The notes below the pieces were generated by a model. That model made no database searches. It worked only from the letters and a program-made list of their open reading frames with translations, and had not been told where the DNA came from. Made by a program: the position numbers and the translations under genes. 64,000 nucleotides of DNA, taken from contig CALCQO010000004.1 of NCBI GenBank assembly GCA_937894675.1, positions 62,001 through 126,000 of the forward strand, written 5' to 3'. Shown here piece by piece: positions 17,557 through 25,856 of the stretch (the first letter of the stretch is position 1; the number at the start of each line of letters is the position of its first letter). The stretch comes from an uncultured Clostridia bacterium. GTDB lineage: Bacteria > Bacillota > Clostridia > Christensenellales > Aristaeellaceae.

Positions 17557-17937
17557 TGTTTTTCTCCTTTGATTGTTTCAAAATTTTGTGTCTGAATTAT
17601 TCATTGATGCCATAAGAACGATTTTCACAGGATATTGTTGACATACCAGCCGCGTCTGATTTAGATATCACAGAGTCGCGACACCACCCTGCATCTATCG
17701 CGGAAAAAGGTACAAAATTACTTCACATGCCATCCTGTGCATCAATCAGATTCAACTCTTTCTAGAAGCAGAATATCAAGGACAACAGGCAAAGTCAATG
17801 AGTCTGACGGACGCTGATTGGAGTACACTTTCGGTAGCATGATTGCGCCAAAAATTTTCTACCAATCTTACTACCAACATTGAACAAAACTGCGTCAATT
17901 GCATCAATTTCCGAAGAATAAACTTTCTTTTTCAGGT
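17557..17937. other. AT-rich gene-poor stretch next to tRNA-Arg
   Basis: No frame here has a ribosome site or a recognisable protein. The base composition is lower in GC than either flank. It adjoins the 3' end of a tRNA gene, a favoured integration site, so it may be residue of a lost element; this is inference only. Confidence 0.4.
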
Positions 17938-17978
17938 AGCAAAAACCCCTTGAAATCGTAGTGATATCAAGGGGTTTT
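17938..17978 (-). terminator. Terminator of tRNA-Arg
   Basis: On the minus strand AACCCCTTGA / TCAAGGGGTT stem followed by TTTTT, just downstream of the tRNA 3' end. Confidence 0.85.
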
Positions 17979-17981
17979 CTC

Positions 17982-18058
17982 TGGCGCGCCCTGCAGGATT
18001 CGAACCTGCGACCTTTTGATTCGTAGTCAAACACTCTATCCGGCTGAGCTAAGGGCGC
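17982..18058 (-). tRNA. tRNA-Arg (anticodon ACG), CCA encoded
   Basis: Cloverleaf on the minus strand: acceptor GCGCCCT/AGGGCGC, D arm TAGCTCAGCCGGATAGAG, anticodon stem TTTGA/TCAAA with loop CTACGAA (anticodon ACG), T arm GCAGGTTCGAATCCTGC, discriminator G and genomic CCA at 17984-17982. Confidence 0.95.
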
Positions 18059-18084
18059 AAACTGTTCTTCGAACAGCAAAAAAT

Positions 18085-18113
18085 ATTATAACAGACATAT
18101 CCTCTCTTTGCAA
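18085..18113 (-). promoter_or_regulatory. Promoter of tRNA-Arg
   Basis: Minus strand TTGCAA (18113-18108) and TATAAT (18090-18085) with 17-bp spacing, about 27 bp upstream of the tRNA 5' end. Confidence 0.8.
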
Positions 18114-18307
18114 GCGCCAAATCGCGATTTTGTTCAGGAAAATTGTTCCGGTAGAAAAATGCTTCCTCATGTTATCCCTATAAATTACATTCCATGAGTC
18201 TGAGCCTTAACTCCGAAGACAAATTTCCCCTTCGCGTGCAGGTGGACTCAACCGTGGTATCCCAATTTATTCCAGAAAAATCACGGGGCCGCGGGAGGCC
18301 GCTTCCG

Positions 18308-18336
18308 TTGACAACGGGTGATTATCGCTATAGAAT
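18308..18336 (+). promoter_or_regulatory. Promoter of the first GGT gene
   Basis: TTGACA (18308-18313) and TAGAAT (18331-18336) with 17-bp spacing. It leaves a leader of about 185 nt before ATG 18529 in which I find no known riboswitch. Confidence 0.7.
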
Positions 18337-18528
18337 ATGGGTATCATACTAACGGATAAGCTATTTGCACAGACCTTTGGTGTATTCAGGTAAGGAGCCC
18401 TGCTTTCTTTGGTATCCCCCTGAAAAGAACGCAAATAGATATACGTAGTATCAACGCATCTTTGAGAAAGGAGTTTCTGTCCGGTATTTTCGTTATTCCA
18501 AGAAAAGAAGAACAGGAGAGATTGATTG

Positions 18529-20283
18529 ATGAAGAAAAGTATCCGTATTCTAAGCCTGCTCCTTGCTGTGATGTTCAGCATGAGCCTGACCGCCTTCGCC
18601 GCCGACGTGCCCGCCTATTCCGTGGAGGGCTTTGAGACGGTGGACGCCGATGGCAACCGCATCACCACTGGCCGCGACGCCACCAGCAAAACCGCCATGG
18701 CCGTTGCCTCCAAGTATGAGGTAAGCCAGGTGGGCGCCGAGATCCTGAAAAAGGGCGGCAACGCGGTTGACGCCGCGGTCGCCATGGGCTTTGCCCAGGC
18801 AGTCGCCGAGCCCTTCACCAACGGCCCGGGCGGCGGCGGTCTGGCCGTCATCCACATGGCGGACGGCAAGAATATTTTTGTCGACTTCCGTGAAATCGCC
18901 CCCGCGGCGGCTACCCTGGACCTGTACCTGGATGCCGAAGGCAAGAACAACGGCAACACCAGGCTAGGCGGTCTGGCCTCCGGTATCCCCGGCGATGTGG
19001 CCGGCCTGCTGTACATGCTGGAAAACTACGGCTCGGGCAAACTGACCCGTGAGGAAATCATGGCTCCCGCCATCCGCATCGCGGAGGAAGGCCTGTACAT
19101 CAGCGCCTACGCGGCCAGCTCCATCACCGACGCCTATGAAAAGGCCACCCAGTTCCCCGAGATGCAGAAAGTGTATTGGGACGAGAACGGCCTGCCCCTG
19201 GAAGCGGGCGTCGTGCTGAAGAACCCCGATTTCGCCAAGACCCTGAAGATTATCGCCGAAAAGGGCAAGGACGGCTTCTACAAGGGCGAAGTTGCCCAGG
19301 CCATCGTGGACAGCCTGGCCAAGTATGACGGCGTGATGACCCTGGAGGACCTGGCCGGCTACGAAGCCACCGTGCGCGAGCCCGTCAGCGGCACCTACCG
19401 CGGCTACACCCTGCTGTCCTCTCCCCCTCCCTCCTCGGGCGGCACCATCCTGATTGAGATTCTCAACATCCTGGAAAACTACGATGTGGCGAGCCTCAAA
19501 ATCAACTCCCCCGAGTACATCCACCTGATCGTGGAAACCTTCAAACTGGCCTATGCCGACCGTGCCCAGTACATGGCCGACGAAGCCTTCGCCGATGTGC
19601 CCCTGGAAGGCCTGGCCAACAAGGAATACGCCAAGGAGCGCGCCGCTTTGATCGACCTAAGCAAAGCCCAGCAGCCCACCTTCGGCGACCCCACACTGCA
19701 TGAGGGCAGCAACACCACCCACTACTCCGTGGCTGACGCTGAGGGCAACGCCGTTGCCGTCACCAAGACCATCAACTACTACTTTGGCTCGGGCGTCATG
19801 GTAGACGGATACGGCTTCATGATGAACAACGAGATGGACGACTTCTCCACCAGCGCCGACAGCGTGAACAAGGTTGAGCCGGGCAAAAAGCCCCTGTCCT
19901 CCATGAGCCCCACCGTGGTCCTCAAGGAAGACGGCACCCCCTACCTGGTACTGGGCACCCCCGGCGGCGCGCGTATCTTCGCCTCCATCGCCCAGATTAT
20001 CTCCCGCGTCATCGACCACAAGATGCCGCTGCATGACGCCATCAGCGTGCCCAAAATCTGGAACAACGGCCCCGCCAACAACTTCCAGTATGAGACCCCG
20101 CTGAAGGGCTACGAAGAGTACGCCATCACCGAGGAAACCGTCGCCAAGTTGACCGAGATGGGCCATGACAAGATCGGCACCGCCGCCAGCGGCGCTGTGC
20201 AGGCCATCGAGTATCTGGAGGATGGAACCCTCTACGGCACCGCCGACCCCCGCCAGGACGGCAAGGCTGTGGGCGTGGAATAA
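18529..20283 (+). CDS. ggt: Gamma-glutamyltransferase, secreted (copy 1)
   Basis: 584 aa from ATG 18529 (AGGAGAG 8 nt upstream). Sec signal peptide KKSIRILSLLLAVMFSMSLTAFA. GGT signatures: KGGNAVDAAVAMGFAQAVAEPFTNGPGGGG in the large subunit, autoprocessing nucleophile T396 in NTTHYS, and PLSSMSPTVV and GTPGGARIFASI in the small subunit. Hydrolyses or transfers gamma-glutamyl groups outside the membrane. Own promoter and terminator. A second copy lies 6 kb away on the other strand; both keep the catalytic Thr, so this is not a dead paralogue. Confidence 0.95.
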   Translation: MKKSIRILSLLLAVMFSMSLTAFAADVPAYSVEGFETVDADGNRITTGRDATSKTAMAVASKYEVSQVGAEILKKGGNAVDAAVAMGFAQAVAEPFTNGPGGGGLAVIHMADGKNIFVDFREIAPAAATLDLYLDAEGKNNGNTRLGGLASGIPGDVAGLLYMLENYGSGKLTREEIMAPAIRIAEEGLYISAYAASSITDAYEKATQFPEMQKVYWDENGLPLEAGVVLKNPDFAKTLKIIAEKGKDGFYKGEVAQAIVDSLAKYDGVMTLEDLAGYEATVREPVSGTYRGYTLLSSPPPSSGGTILIEILNILENYDVASLKINSPEYIHLIVETFKLAYADRAQYMADEAFADVPLEGLANKEYAKERAALIDLSKAQQPTFGDPTLHEGSNTTHYSVADAEGNAVAVTKTINYYFGSGVMVDGYGFMMNNEMDDFSTSADSVNKVEPGKKPLSSMSPTVVLKEDGTPYLVLGTPGGARIFASIAQIISRVIDHKMPLHDAISVPKIWNNGPANNFQYETPLKGYEEYAITEETVAKLTEMGHDKIGTAASGAVQAIEYLEDGTLYGTADPRQDGKAVGVE

Positions 20284-20310
20284 GCACGTTAACAGCTGAA
20301 AATTAGGCAA

Positions 20311-20346
20311 CTGCCGGGGCTGACCGCAAGGTCGGCCCCGGTTTTA
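20311..20346 (+). terminator. Terminator after ggt copy 1
   Basis: CCGGGGCTGACC / GGTCGGCCCCGG stem with GCAAG loop, then TTTT. Confidence 0.9.
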
Positions 20347-20361
20347 TATGAGTAATTCGAA

Positions 20362-20390
20362 TTGTGGATTCGCAAAGCCGGTGCTATAAT
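20362..20390 (+). promoter_or_regulatory. Promoter of the ABC-2 exporter operon
   Basis: TTGTGG (20362-20367), 17-bp spacer, TATAAT (20385-20390). Confidence 0.7.
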
Positions 20391-20436
20391 CTGAGATGGT
20401 TCGATTTCGCCATGCGCACAGCCTGAAAGGAAGCAT

Positions 20437-21348
20437 ATGCAGGCCATAGAGACCATCCAACTGGGCAAAACCTACCCCAGCGGCAAAGAAGCCGTCCGCG
20501 GTTTGAACCTCTCCCTGCCTGAGGGCGAGGTGTTCGGCTTTCTGGGCCCCAACGGGGCGGGCAAGACCACCGCCGTCAAACTGCTGACCGGGCTGCTCGC
20601 GCCCACCACCGGCCAAAGCCGGGTGATGGGCTTGAATCCCGCCCAGGAAGTGGAGCAGGTGCACGCCCTCTCCGGGGTGGTAACAGAGCATGCCCAGATG
20701 TATGACCATCTCAGCGGCATGGACAACCTGTGCTTTTACGGGGAGGTCTTTGGCCTGACCAGGGAGGACAGCCGGCAGAGGGCTGAGGAGCTGCTGCGTC
20801 ATCTGCAGCTAAAGGACGCGGAGAGCGGCAAGCTGGCCACCTACTCCACCGGTATGCGCCAGCGGCTGTCCCTGGCCCGGGCACTGATGCACCGCCCCCG
20901 GATGCTGTTTCTGGACGAGCCTACCTCGGGGCTGGACCCCCAGAGCGCCCAGCAGGTCAACGGCATGATCCGCCATTTGGCCAGGGAGGAGGGCACCACG
21001 GTGTTCCTGTGCACCCATCAGCTGCGCTACGCCCAGGAGATCTGCACCCGCTACGGTCTCATCAGCCATGGACAGTTGCTGATAGAAGGCACCCTGGACA
21101 GCCTGCGGGATAAGGTGCTGCCTTGTCTTACAGTGCGCATCCAGGCCAGCAAGCCGCCGGAAGGAATGGATATCCAGGCCGCGGAGGATGGTATGTACGA
21201 GATCAAGGTATCGGCGGAGCAGGACATCCCCGTCCTGGTGCGGGGCATTGTCAGAGCCGGGGGCGATGTATACCAGGTGGCGCAGGAGAAGCCCAGCCTG
21301 GAGGACATCTATTTTGCCCTGACCAGCGGGGAGGTGCAGCCCGAATGA
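20437..21348 (+). CDS. ABC transporter ATP-binding protein (ABC-2/DrrA type)
   Basis: 303 aa, ATG 20437 with AAAGGAAG upstream. Walker A GPNGAGKTTAVKLL (about residue 37), signature YSTGMRQRLSLARAL, Walker B MLFLDEPTSGLD, H-loop CTHQL, and a C-terminal extension of about 80 residues as in DrrA/CcmA-like ATPases. It energises the permease encoded next, whose start codon overlaps this stop (ATGA). Substrate unknown: lipid, peptide or drug export are all possible. Confidence 0.92.
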   Translation: MQAIETIQLGKTYPSGKEAVRGLNLSLPEGEVFGFLGPNGAGKTTAVKLLTGLLAPTTGQSRVMGLNPAQEVEQVHALSGVVTEHAQMYDHLSGMDNLCFYGEVFGLTREDSRQRAEELLRHLQLKDAESGKLATYSTGMRQRLSLARALMHRPRMLFLDEPTSGLDPQSAQQVNGMIRHLAREEGTTVFLCTHQLRYAQEICTRYGLISHGQLLIEGTLDSLRDKVLPCLTVRIQASKPPEGMDIQAAEDGMYEIKVSAEQDIPVLVRGIVRAGGDVYQVAQEKPSLEDIYFALTSGEVQPE

Positions 21349-22136
21349 AGCCCGCCATGAAAGCCATCATCCGCAAGGACATACGGGGCATTACCGCCAA
21401 CCGCCAGCTGTTTTCCATGATTCTGCTGGTGCCCCTGATGCTGTCGGTGCTGCTGCCCTCCTTGTTTGTGTTGTTGACCCACTTTATGCCCGAGGAGAGC
21501 GCAGATTTCCAGAAGGTGCTGGACATGATGCCCTTTTTCGCGCCGGGGGAGGACACGGAAACCCGGGTGCTGCGCCTGATTATCGACTATATGCTGCCTA
21601 TGTTTTTCCTGATGATTCCGGTGATGGCCTCCTCCGTGATGGCAGGCAGCGCCTTTGTGGGCGAGAAGGAAAAGCAGACATTGGAAACGCTGCTGTACTG
21701 CCCCCTGTCGCTGAAGGAGATTTTCCGCGCCAAGGTTATCGCCACCTTCGGGCTGGGCATGGGGGTATCCGCCTTGTCCTTCCTCAGCATGCTGCTGGTG
21801 GTTGAAACTCAAATCTACCTGCTGCGGGGCGCCTTCCTCTGGCCCAGCGCGTCCTGGCTGATGATCCTGCTGCTTGTCGCCCCCGCCCTGTCGCTGATTG
21901 CCATCACCCTGATTGTGCGGGTATCCGCCAAGGCCCAGAACGCCGTGGAAGCCCAGCAGAGCGCGGTTTTTCTGGTGCTGCCCATCATTTTTCTGATGGC
22001 GGGACAGATGACTGGGGTGCTGCTGCTGAATGCCTGGATTCTGCTGGGCATCGGGCTTGGGGCGGCGGGGCTTGCCTTCCTGCTGCTCAGCCGCGCCATG
22101 TCCGGCTTTACCTATGAGAAGCTGCTGAAGCGGTAG
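21345..22136 (+). CDS. ABC-2 type permease
   Basis: 263 aa from ATG 21345, overlapping the ATPase stop. Six predicted membrane segments (about residues 20-42, 78-100, 125-155, 160-185, 200-220, 225-245). Contains GSAFVGEKEKQTLETLLYCPLSLKEIFRAKV, the typical ABC-2 coupling-helix region. Forms the exporter with the preceding ATPase. No dedicated substrate gene is adjacent. Confidence 0.88.
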   Translation: MKPAMKAIIRKDIRGITANRQLFSMILLVPLMLSVLLPSLFVLLTHFMPEESADFQKVLDMMPFFAPGEDTETRVLRLIIDYMLPMFFLMIPVMASSVMAGSAFVGEKEKQTLETLLYCPLSLKEIFRAKVIATFGLGMGVSALSFLSMLLVVETQIYLLRGAFLWPSASWLMILLLVAPALSLIAITLIVRVSAKAQNAVEAQQSAVFLVLPIIFLMAGQMTGVLLLNAWILLGIGLGAAGLAFLLLSRAMSGFTYEKLLKR

Positions 22137-22211
22137 GGGATTGAAAATCAAGTTTCCTACGAAAAAAAGCACCATCGGCATGATATTCCGTGCAGCGCTT
22201 GCCGCTTAAAG

Positions 22212-22241
22212 CAAAAGGAACGCCTCGGCGTTCCTTTTTGC
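22212..22241. terminator. Bidirectional terminator between exporter and M14-type hydrolase genes
   Basis: GCAAAAGGAACGCC / GGCGTTCCTTTTTGC inverted repeat with T-runs on both strands, between convergent stops. Confidence 0.88.
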
Positions 22242-22273
22242 TATCTTGAAATGCGTGTATGGTCTTTCCCTTC

Positions 22274-23134
22274 CTAATACATCCCGTAGAACCGCAGGCA
22301 GTGGAGAACTATATCCACCTGATCCTGTATCCGGTGGGAGAGCGGAAAGCCGCGGAAGGTTTCCACCGTCAGGATGGGGATGCCCCCCTGGTTGCTGAGC
22401 ACATCGTTCAGGCTGTCCTTCTCCCCCGGGCTGACAAAGCCGAAGGGCTTTCTGCCCAGAGTGGCTTCCTCATAGGCGGTGAGCAGGTCGAAGAACAACT
22501 CCTCCATGCCGGTGAAGTTGGTGAAAATCAGCTTATTGCCCAGAAAGTCCCGGCCCTGCGTAAACACCGCCGCCTCGTGCAAGTCCAGCACCAACACGGG
22601 GTTCACCCGCAGGATATCCTGATAGATGGCATGCGCCAGGCGCTGGCTTTCATCCCCCTTCTGATTGCCGGGGTAGGCCCGGTTCAAATCCTGGGAGGCT
22701 TTTACATGCCGATTCACCGCCTGGCAGCCCAGGATATTCGCCCGGGGCAGCAGAAACACCCTGCCAGCTATGGGCACCAGCCCCTGGAGCACATGGGCGG
22801 CGTACCACCCGGCCCGCTCATCCCCATGGGTTCCTGCCAGGATATACACATCCGGCCCCGGCTTGCCGCTGTCCAGCAGGTAGACGGGGGTCTGGGTGTC
22901 CTGTCCCTTTTCCAGGTAGTAGTGGGGTTCCTTTTCCCCCATGACCAGCAAGCCGTAGTCGGACGCATCCAAGCTTTCCATGGTGACATCGTCCGGCGGT
23001 TCCTGCACCCGGATGCCCGCAAAGGGGAAGGACTGGTCCAGGTCGGGGATGTAGATATTTTTCACCTCGGCCTGGCCGGGCAGGATGATAAGCAGGCTCA
23101 GCAGCAGCGAGAGGATGTGGGTTGTTTTCTTCAT
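22274..23134 (-). CDS. Succinylglutamate desuccinylase/aspartoacylase family zinc hydrolase, exported (copy B)
   Basis: 286 aa, ATG 23134 behind GGAGG. Signal peptide KKTTHILSLLLSLLIILPGQA. Zinc-site elements of the M14/aspartoacylase fold: AGTHGDERAGWYAA (H and E ligands), LNRAYPGN, LVLDLHEAAVF (third ligand) and a late Glu in LTVETFRG. Predicted to cleave an N-acyl or amide bond of an amino-acid derivative outside the membrane. Last gene of the GGT2-transporter operon; separated from its paralogue by a hairpin at 23188-23227. Confidence 0.8.
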   Translation of the reverse strand: MKKTTHILSLLLSLLIILPGQAEVKNIYIPDLDQSFPFAGIRVQEPPDDVTMESLDASDYGLLVMGEKEPHYYLEKGQDTQTPVYLLDSGKPGPDVYILAGTHGDERAGWYAAHVLQGLVPIAGRVFLLPRANILGCQAVNRHVKASQDLNRAYPGNQKGDESQRLAHAIYQDILRVNPVLVLDLHEAAVFTQGRDFLGNKLIFTNFTGMEELFFDLLTAYEEATLGRKPFGFVSPGEKDSLNDVLSNQGGIPILTVETFRGFPLSHRIQDQVDIVLHCLRFYGMY

Positions 23135-23187
23135 GATTCCTCCGGCGTATTGTTTGGAAGGCAGCCGCGTTCCGTTTGGATAAATGA

Positions 23188-23227
23188 AAGGGGCTGCAAC
23201 AAGAGCACGCTTTGCTGCAGCCCCTTT
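23188..23227 (-). terminator. Hairpin between the two aspartoacylase-like genes, possible partial terminator
   Basis: AAAGGGGCTGCA / TGCAGCCCCTTT stem; followed on minus by TTTCATTT, a weak T-tract, so read-through is likely. Confidence 0.6.
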
Positions 23228-23236
23228 GATCGGTGC

Positions 23237-24355
23237 TTAGTTCAGGTAGTCGCCCAGTTTGGCGGCGAGCATCACGTCGTAGGTGGGCACGTTTTCGATG
23301 GTGACCACTTCGCCGTACAGGTCGTTGTACGCTGTCGTGTAGGACAGAACGCCCTGCAGGTGGCGGCCGACGCGCTCCTCGATGGAGTGGCCGTTCTCGT
23401 CATAGGGCACATAGAGCATGCCCAGGGCTTCGGCGGACACATAGTACTTATCCTTGCCGTCCAGCGCCAGCTTCTCGTTGGTGGCACCGCGCAGGCGGCC
23501 CTGGGAAGCGTTGGCGGTTTCCATCAGCAAGGGGTAGGTGTCGGTGAAGTCGCCCAGTTCCCGGTGGGTTAAGCCCCGCAGGTTGACGGGGGACGGCTCC
23601 AGGGACATGGCGATGCCCATCATATCCAGGTCGAAGGAACCCATGGCCGCGATGTCCATGCTTCTTTCATGGGCAACGGTGGCGTTGATAACCGGATACT
23701 CGGGGGAAGCTTCATGCAGGTCGAAGGTCAGCCCGATGTCTTCTTTCTTGATCATCTCGGTGATGGCGTAGCACATCTGCTCGGTCAGGTTGCCGTCAGC
23801 GCGCCCGGGATAGCCGCGGTTTAAGTTGCGGGTCTCGGAGCCCGACAGCTGCTGGCCGCTGGAAGCGTGCTCGTACACGTCGGGATCAGGCCACTGGTCG
23901 ATGACATTGGAGGCGCGGCTGCCATAGCGGAACTGGCGCTCCTCGCCCGCCGCGTTGGTGAAGTGCACATACAGGGGCGCGCCTTCCTGGGAGTCGTTAT
24001 GGGTGAAGGCGGAGTTGTTGGCGCGGGGGATTACAATCAGTTCCCCGGCGGTTACCTTGGCCTGCTCCACCAGCACAACGGCCGTCAGGTAGCCGGAAGG
24101 CTCGTTGGCGTGGGTGCCGCCCAATACCAGCACCTTGCCGCCCTCCTGCTCGCCCTTTAATACATAGACGTCGGTATCGCCCCTGGTCCCTTTGAGGGGC
24201 GCGAAATAGTCGCTGAGTTTGCGCACTTCCGTGACCCCTTCGCCGGGCTTGATTACATCAGGCTCGCGCAGGGACAGGAAGATGCCTCCGGTATACACAC
24301 TGATGGCCGCGACAACGACCAGCAGCACAATGGCGGTAATATGATGTCTTTTCAT
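23237..24355 (-). CDS. Succinylglutamate desuccinylase/aspartoacylase family zinc hydrolase, membrane-anchored or exported (copy A)
   Basis: 372 aa, ATG 24355 behind GGAGG. A hydrophobic N-terminus (HHITAIVLLVVVAAISVYTGGIF) serves as signal anchor. Zinc motif LGGTHANEPSGYLTA, then IPRANNSAFT, RNLNRGYPGR and GLTFDLHEASPEYP. Longer than copy B mainly through an insert around residues 125-165. Sits between the 47-residue membrane protein gene and copy B. Paralogue of copy B within one operon; the two may process different substrates or form a pair. Exact substrate unknown. Confidence 0.8.
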   Translation of the reverse strand: MKRHHITAIVLLVVVAAISVYTGGIFLSLREPDVIKPGEGVTEVRKLSDYFAPLKGTRGDTDVYVLKGEQEGGKVLVLGGTHANEPSGYLTAVVLVEQAKVTAGELIVIPRANNSAFTHNDSQEGAPLYVHFTNAAGEERQFRYGSRASNVIDQWPDPDVYEHASSGQQLSGSETRNLNRGYPGRADGNLTEQMCYAITEMIKKEDIGLTFDLHEASPEYPVINATVAHERSMDIAAMGSFDLDMMGIAMSLEPSPVNLRGLTHRELGDFTDTYPLLMETANASQGRLRGATNEKLALDGKDKYYVSAEALGMLYVPYDENGHSIEERVGRHLQGVLSYTTAYNDLYGEVVTIENVPTYDVMLAAKLGDYLN

Positions 24356-24367
24356 GTTGTTCCTCCC

Positions 24368-24511
24368 TTACTTGATCATCAGAAGTCGAAGGACGAGAGG
24401 AATGATGACCATCATGGCGGTAAGCTGGTTCTGCAGCTTTTCCTCGGTGAACAGGTTCCAGATCACCAGCGCCAGTACGGCGGCCAGGATCACCAGGTAA
24501 ACAATTGTCAT
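24368..24511 (-). CDS. 47-residue two-helix membrane protein of the DctM-like transporter operon
   Basis: Start at ATG 24511, 7 nt after GGAGG; an upstream in-frame ATG at 24589 overlaps the permease gene and lacks a site. Sequence MTIVYLVILAAVLALVIWNLF, a short charged linker TEEKLQNQ, then a second helix LTAMMVIIPLVLRLLMI. No recognised family. It sits 16 bp after the DctM-like permease, the place where TRAP systems encode their small DctQ subunit, so a role as an accessory or miniature small subunit is a reasonable inference. Confidence 0.7.
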   Translation of the reverse strand: MTIVYLVILAAVLALVIWNLFTEEKLQNQLTAMMVIIPLVLRLLMIK

Positions 24512-24527
24512 AGTGTTTCCTCCTTCC

Positions 24528-25802
24528 TTATACGCCCAGGAACGCGCCAATTTCCTTGGAGAAGATGATGAATGCCATGGAATACACAATCAGGATAACG
24601 ATTGGCACAAAGCTCTTCTTCAGGATACTGGCGTACTTGGGCTCATCCACCACCTGGGCGGCGAAGATGCCAGCCAGGGCTGTGGGGGGCACCATGTCGC
24701 CCACCGACGCCAGCAGGGAGAGGGCGGCCACGACAATAATCTGGTTGCCGGAAATAAGCGCCAGGGTGAAGGGCACGCCCAGCACCGAGGAGGCGCCGAA
24801 GGAAGAGATGGCGCCAAAGGCCGGAATGGAGAGGGCCATGGCCACATACAGCCATACGCCGGGCAGGGACAGGCTGGTGTTGACTATCAGCCCGCGCACG
24901 CCGGTCAGCGTCATAATCTGGATGAACATGCCGACACCCATCAGGATGCCCATAACGGGCAGCACGTCCTTGACGGCTTCCTTGGAGGTGGTGAACAGGT
25001 TGAATTTCTTACCCGTGAACAGGCCGACAAAGGCGGCAATCAGGAACATAACCGGGGTGCCGATGTTGGGGAAGGCGGGCACCAGGCTGTCGATGACCAT
25101 CAGGGCCAGCAGCACGATGATGGGCAGGTAGATGCGCACACCGTAGGTTTTGCGCAGTTCCTTGTCCAATTGCGGCTCCAGCTTGGCATAGTCCAGCTTG
25201 CGCACATACTTGTAGCCCAGCATCAGCACAAACAGGAAGGCCAGCGGGAAGGTGAGGATGGTCAGGGGCAGGGTGAAGCCCACATAGGGCATGTCGATGC
25301 CGCCGCCGATAATCATGGCGGGGATGTTGGTGGGCGGGGCAATCATGCCCAGCAGGCCGCCCATGGCAATAATAGCGCCTGCGCTGACCTTGGGAATACC
25401 CATCAGCAGCAGGATGGGCGCCATGATGCTGCCGGCGGACAGCACGGAAGCGGTGGAGGAACCGGTAATCATGCCGGGGAACATAATGACCAGCATGATG
25501 AGAATCAGCAGCAGGGCGGGAACCTTGTGGAACTTTTCAATAATCAGGCTGCTCAGCGCGTCCAGAGCGCCGGACTTTTCCACCACCTTCATGAAGACCA
25601 TGGCGGTGGCGATGGTGAGGATGGTGTCCACATAGGAGAAGGTGCCTTCCACCAGGTGGCGCACCGGGATGCCCTGGCCGCCGATCAAGGCGCCAATTAC
25701 CGAGGACAGCAGCATGGCCACGCTGACGGGCAGCTTGAAACCAAAGGTGCTTACCATGAAGGTACCCACCATGGCAATAAAGATAATGACTTCTATGCTC
25801 AT
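24528..25802 (-). CDS. TRAP-type large permease (DctM-like) integral membrane transporter
   Basis: 424 aa, ATG 25802 behind AAAGGAG. About eleven hydrophobic segments. The pattern GLLGMIAPPTNIPAMIIGGGIDMPYVGF matches the DctM half-site signature, and FPGMITGSSTASVLSAGSIMAPILL repeats the motif style of the IT superfamily. No canonical DctP or DctQ is nearby; instead a DUF6305-like secreted protein precedes it and a 47-residue membrane protein follows. Probably imports an organic acid or amino-acid derivative released by GGT or the zinc hydrolases. An intrinsic terminator precedes its ribosome site. Confidence 0.85.
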   Translation of the reverse strand: MSIEVIIFIAMVGTFMVSTFGFKLPVSVAMLLSSVIGALIGGQGIPVRHLVEGTFSYVDTILTIATAMVFMKVVEKSGALDALSSLIIEKFHKVPALLLILIMLVIMFPGMITGSSTASVLSAGSIMAPILLLMGIPKVSAGAIIAMGGLLGMIAPPTNIPAMIIGGGIDMPYVGFTLPLTILTFPLAFLFVLMLGYKYVRKLDYAKLEPQLDKELRKTYGVRIYLPIIVLLALMVIDSLVPAFPNIGTPVMFLIAAFVGLFTGKKFNLFTTSKEAVKDVLPVMGILMGVGMFIQIMTLTGVRGLIVNTSLSLPGVWLYVAMALSIPAFGAISSFGASSVLGVPFTLALISGNQIIVVAALSLLASVGDMVPPTALAGIFAAQVVDEPKYASILKKSFVPIVILIVYSMAFIIFSKEIGAFLGV

Positions 25803-25816
25803 ACAATGCTCCTTTG

Positions 25817-25850
25817 AAAAAAAGGGCGCAGCAACAGCTGCTGCGCCCCT
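25817..25850 (-). terminator. Intra-operon intrinsic terminator
   Basis: GGGCGCAGCAGC / GCTGCTGCGCCC-type stem with eight T after it on the minus strand, placed between the DUF6305-like gene and the permease gene. It probably sets a higher level of the soluble protein than of the permease. Confidence 0.85.
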
Positions 25851-25856
25851 TCTTTT

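Noticed and set aside
17795..18079. 94-aa frame on minus overlapping tRNA-Arg
   Set aside because: Its first third is the tRNA itself translated; no ribosome site. Considered as an integrase remnant, but no tyrosine recombinase motif is visible.
22259..23572. 437-aa open frame on plus across the aspartoacylase-like genes
   Set aside because: It runs antisense through two convincing genes with signal peptides and zinc motifs.
24513..25817. 434-aa open frame on plus across the DctM-like gene
   Set aside because: Antisense shadow of the permease; rich in H, Q, G and N with no domain and no ribosome site.
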